Shown: in pieces, positions 24,420-25,728 of the stretch
How positions within the stretch are numbered: position 1 is the first letter of the stretch
Layout: every line of letters starts with the position of its first letter
From: AP-16 sp036395835
Lineage (GTDB): Bacteria; Pseudomonadota; Alphaproteobacteria; Rhizobiales; Xanthobacteraceae
Length of the DNA stretch: 25,728 bases
Direction: 5' to 3'
Assembly (NCBI GenBank): GCA_036395835.1
Contig: DASWCW010000007.1
Location: 1-25,728 of the forward strand
The notes under the pieces: generated by a model
Told to the model about the DNA's origin: nothing
The model's database searches: none
The model's input: only the letters and a program-made list of their open reading frames with translations
Translations under genes and position numbers: made by a program

Positions 24420-25728
24420 TCAAATGTTCAGCACCCGGCCGTAGGCGTCGAGCACCGCCTCCTTCATCATCTCCGAGAGCGTCGGGTGCGGGAAGATGGT
24501 GTGCATCAGCTCTTCTTCGGTGGTCTCCAGGTTCATGGCGACGACGTAGCCCTGGATCAGCTCGGTGACTTCCGCGCCGACCATGTGCGCGCCCAGCATC
24601 GCGCCGGTCTTCTTGTCGAACACCACCTTGACCATGCCCTCGAGCTCGCCGAGCGCGATCGCCTTGCCGTTGCCGATGAACGGAAAGCGGCCGACGCGGG
24701 TCTCGTAACCGGCTTCCTTGGCGGCGGCCTCGGTCAGGCCGACAGAGGCGACCTGCGGGCTGCAATAGGTGCAGCCGGGGATCAGCCGTTTGTCCATCGG
24801 GTGCGGCTTCAGGCCCTTGATCGCCTCGACGCAGACGACGCCCTCGTGCTCCGCCTTGTGCGCGAGCATGGGCGGGCCGGCGACGTCGCCGATCGCGTAG
24901 ATGCCCGGCACATTGGTGCGGCAGAAGCCGTCGATGACGATCGTGCCGCGGTCGGTCTTCACCCCGAGCTTGTCGAGGCCGAGCCCTTCCACATTGCCGG
25001 TGACGCCGACCGCGGAAATGACGCGCTCGACCGCGATCGACTGCTTGCCGCCCTTGGCGTCCTCGATTTGCGTGACGACGCCTTCTCCCTTCTTCTCGAC
25101 CGCGCTCACCTTGGCGCCGGTCACGATCTTGATGCCCTGCTTCTCGAACGACTTGCGCGCCAATGCCGCGATCTCGGCGTCCTCGACGGGGAGGATCTGC
25201 GGCAGCACTTCGACGACCGTGACCTCCGAGCCGAGCGTGCGGAAGAACGAGGCGAACTCGATGCCGATCGCGCCCGAGCCGATGACCAGCAGCGATCTCG
25301 GGATTTTTTCCGGCACCATCGCCTCGAAATAGGTCCAGATCAGCTTCTTGTCGGGCTCGATGCCGGGGAGCACCCGCGGGCGCGCGCCGGTCGCCAGGAT
25401 GATGTGCTTGGCCTGGTAGGCGGCCGGCCCGAGCGCGCCTTTCGGGGCCCCGTCCCTCGGTTTCACCGTCACCTTTCCGGGCGCATCGATCGCAGCCTCG
25501 CCCCAGATCACCGGCACCTTGTTCTTCTTCATCAAGAAGCCGACGCCGTCGTTGAGGCGTTTGGAAACGGCGCGCGAGCGTTGGACCACGGCCTTCGGAT
25601 CGAAGCCGATCTTCTCCGCCGAGAGCCCGTAATCCTTGGCATGCTGGAAATAATGAAAAATCTCGGCCGAGCGCAGCAGCGCCTTGGTCGGAATGCAGCC
25701 CCAGTTGAGACAGATGCCGCCGAGATAA
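24420..25728 (-). CDS. lpdA: Dihydrolipoyl dehydrogenase (E3), 5' end cut by the window edge
   Basis: FAD- and NAD-dependent enzyme that reoxidises the lipoyl groups of 2-oxoacid dehydrogenase complexes. The gene continues past the right edge; 435 codons are visible. The first visible residues, LGGICLNWGCIPTK, hold the redox-active disulfide pair (CxxxxC). The second nucleotide-binding site GSGAIGIEFASFF, the FAD-contact segment YAIGDVAG and the C-terminal HPTLSE with the catalytic His follow. The LNWGCIPTKALLRSAE version is typical of the E3 of the pyruvate dehydrogenase complex. No stop interrupts the frame up to the edge, so the apparent start near 25589 is internal. The stop is 4 bases before the start of the next minus-strand ORF. 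Confidence 0.95.
   Translation of the reverse strand, partial: YLGGICLNWGCIPTKALLRSAEIFHYFQHAKDYGLSAEKIGFDPKAVVQRSRAVSKRLNDGVGFLMKKNKVPVIWGEAAIDAPGKVTVKPRDGAPKGALGPAAYQAKHIILATGARPRVLPGIEPDKKLIWTYFEAMVPEKIPRSLLVIGSGAIGIEFASFFRTLGSEVTVVEVLPQILPVEDAEIAALARKSFEKQGIKIVTGAKVSAVEKKGEGVVTQIEDAKGGKQSIAVERVISAVGVTGNVEGLGLDKLGVKTDRGTIVIDGFCRTNVPGIYAIGDVAGPPMLAHKAEHEGVVCVEAIKGLKPHPMDKRLIPGCTYCSPQVASVGLTEAAAKEAGYETRVGRFPFIGNGKAIALGELEGMVKVVFDKKTGAMLGAHMVGAEVTELIQGYVVAMNLETTEEELMHTIFPHPTLSEMMKEAVLDAYGRVLNI

Noticed and set aside
25587..25589. Start of lpdA at 25589
   Set aside because: The frame continues upstream with the redox-disulfide motif CLNWGC and LGG, so the gene is simply cut by the window edge.

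Overview
The window is about 25.7 kb of gene-dense, high-GC DNA. Its gene order and protein sequences point to an alphaproteobacterium of the Hyphomicrobiales (Rhizobiales), most likely near the Bradyrhizobium/Rhodopseudomonas/Xanthobacteraceae side. The evidence is the linked set lpdA-lipA-ratA-cinA-ispDF-dusB-ntrBCYX, the dat-hfq-hflX block, the dacA-tmk-holB-metG-tatD-MBL-mazG series, a fused IspDF, a zinc-less MetG, and two intergenic repeats of a kind common in that group. The assignment is by recognition of families; no search was run.

Layout. Positions 10-6144 (+) form a tight series: D,D-carboxypeptidase, thymidylate kinase, DNA polymerase III delta', methionyl-tRNA synthetase, TatD and a PhnP-like metallo-beta-lactamase-fold hydrolase, with gaps of a few bases or GTGA/ATGA overlaps. 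After a 124-bp gap holding an AT-rich inverted repeat comes mazG (+). It converges on hflX-hfq (-), and dat (-) lies upstream of these. A cytochrome P450 (+) is divergent from dat and interrupts what would otherwise be a minus-strand run from the ntr genes to hflX. A 104-bp multi-hairpin repeat separates the P450 from ntrX. Positions 11598-19045 (-) hold dusB-ntrB-ntrC, then ntrY-ntrX after a 170-bp gap: a tRNA dihydrouridine synthase and two nitrogen-regulation two-component systems. ispDF and cinA (+) diverge from dusB. cinA converges on the lipA-ratA pair (-) with overlapping stop codons.

Positions 22301-24422 look like the accessory part. A stand-alone ATP-dependent DNA ligase (+) ends inside a palindromic repeat that provides its last codons and stop. 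Beyond the repeat is a lower-GC pair of minus-strand ORFs that together resemble one pentapeptide-repeat membrane protein cut in two at an ATGA overlap. They start 4 bases after the stop of lpdA, which runs off the right edge.

Functionally the window is mostly housekeeping: cell wall, dTMP synthesis and replication, tRNA charging, nucleotide-pool cleaning, isoprenoid precursors, lipoate and 2-oxoacid dehydrogenase function, and nitrogen control with Hfq. The points most worth a second look are the split pentapeptide pair, the repeat that recodes the ligase end, the P450 placed in the ntr-hfq locus, and several strong hairpins in leaders. No rRNA, tRNA, CRISPR array, intact insertion sequence or phage gene was seen. 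No stretch over 300 bases lacks a gene.
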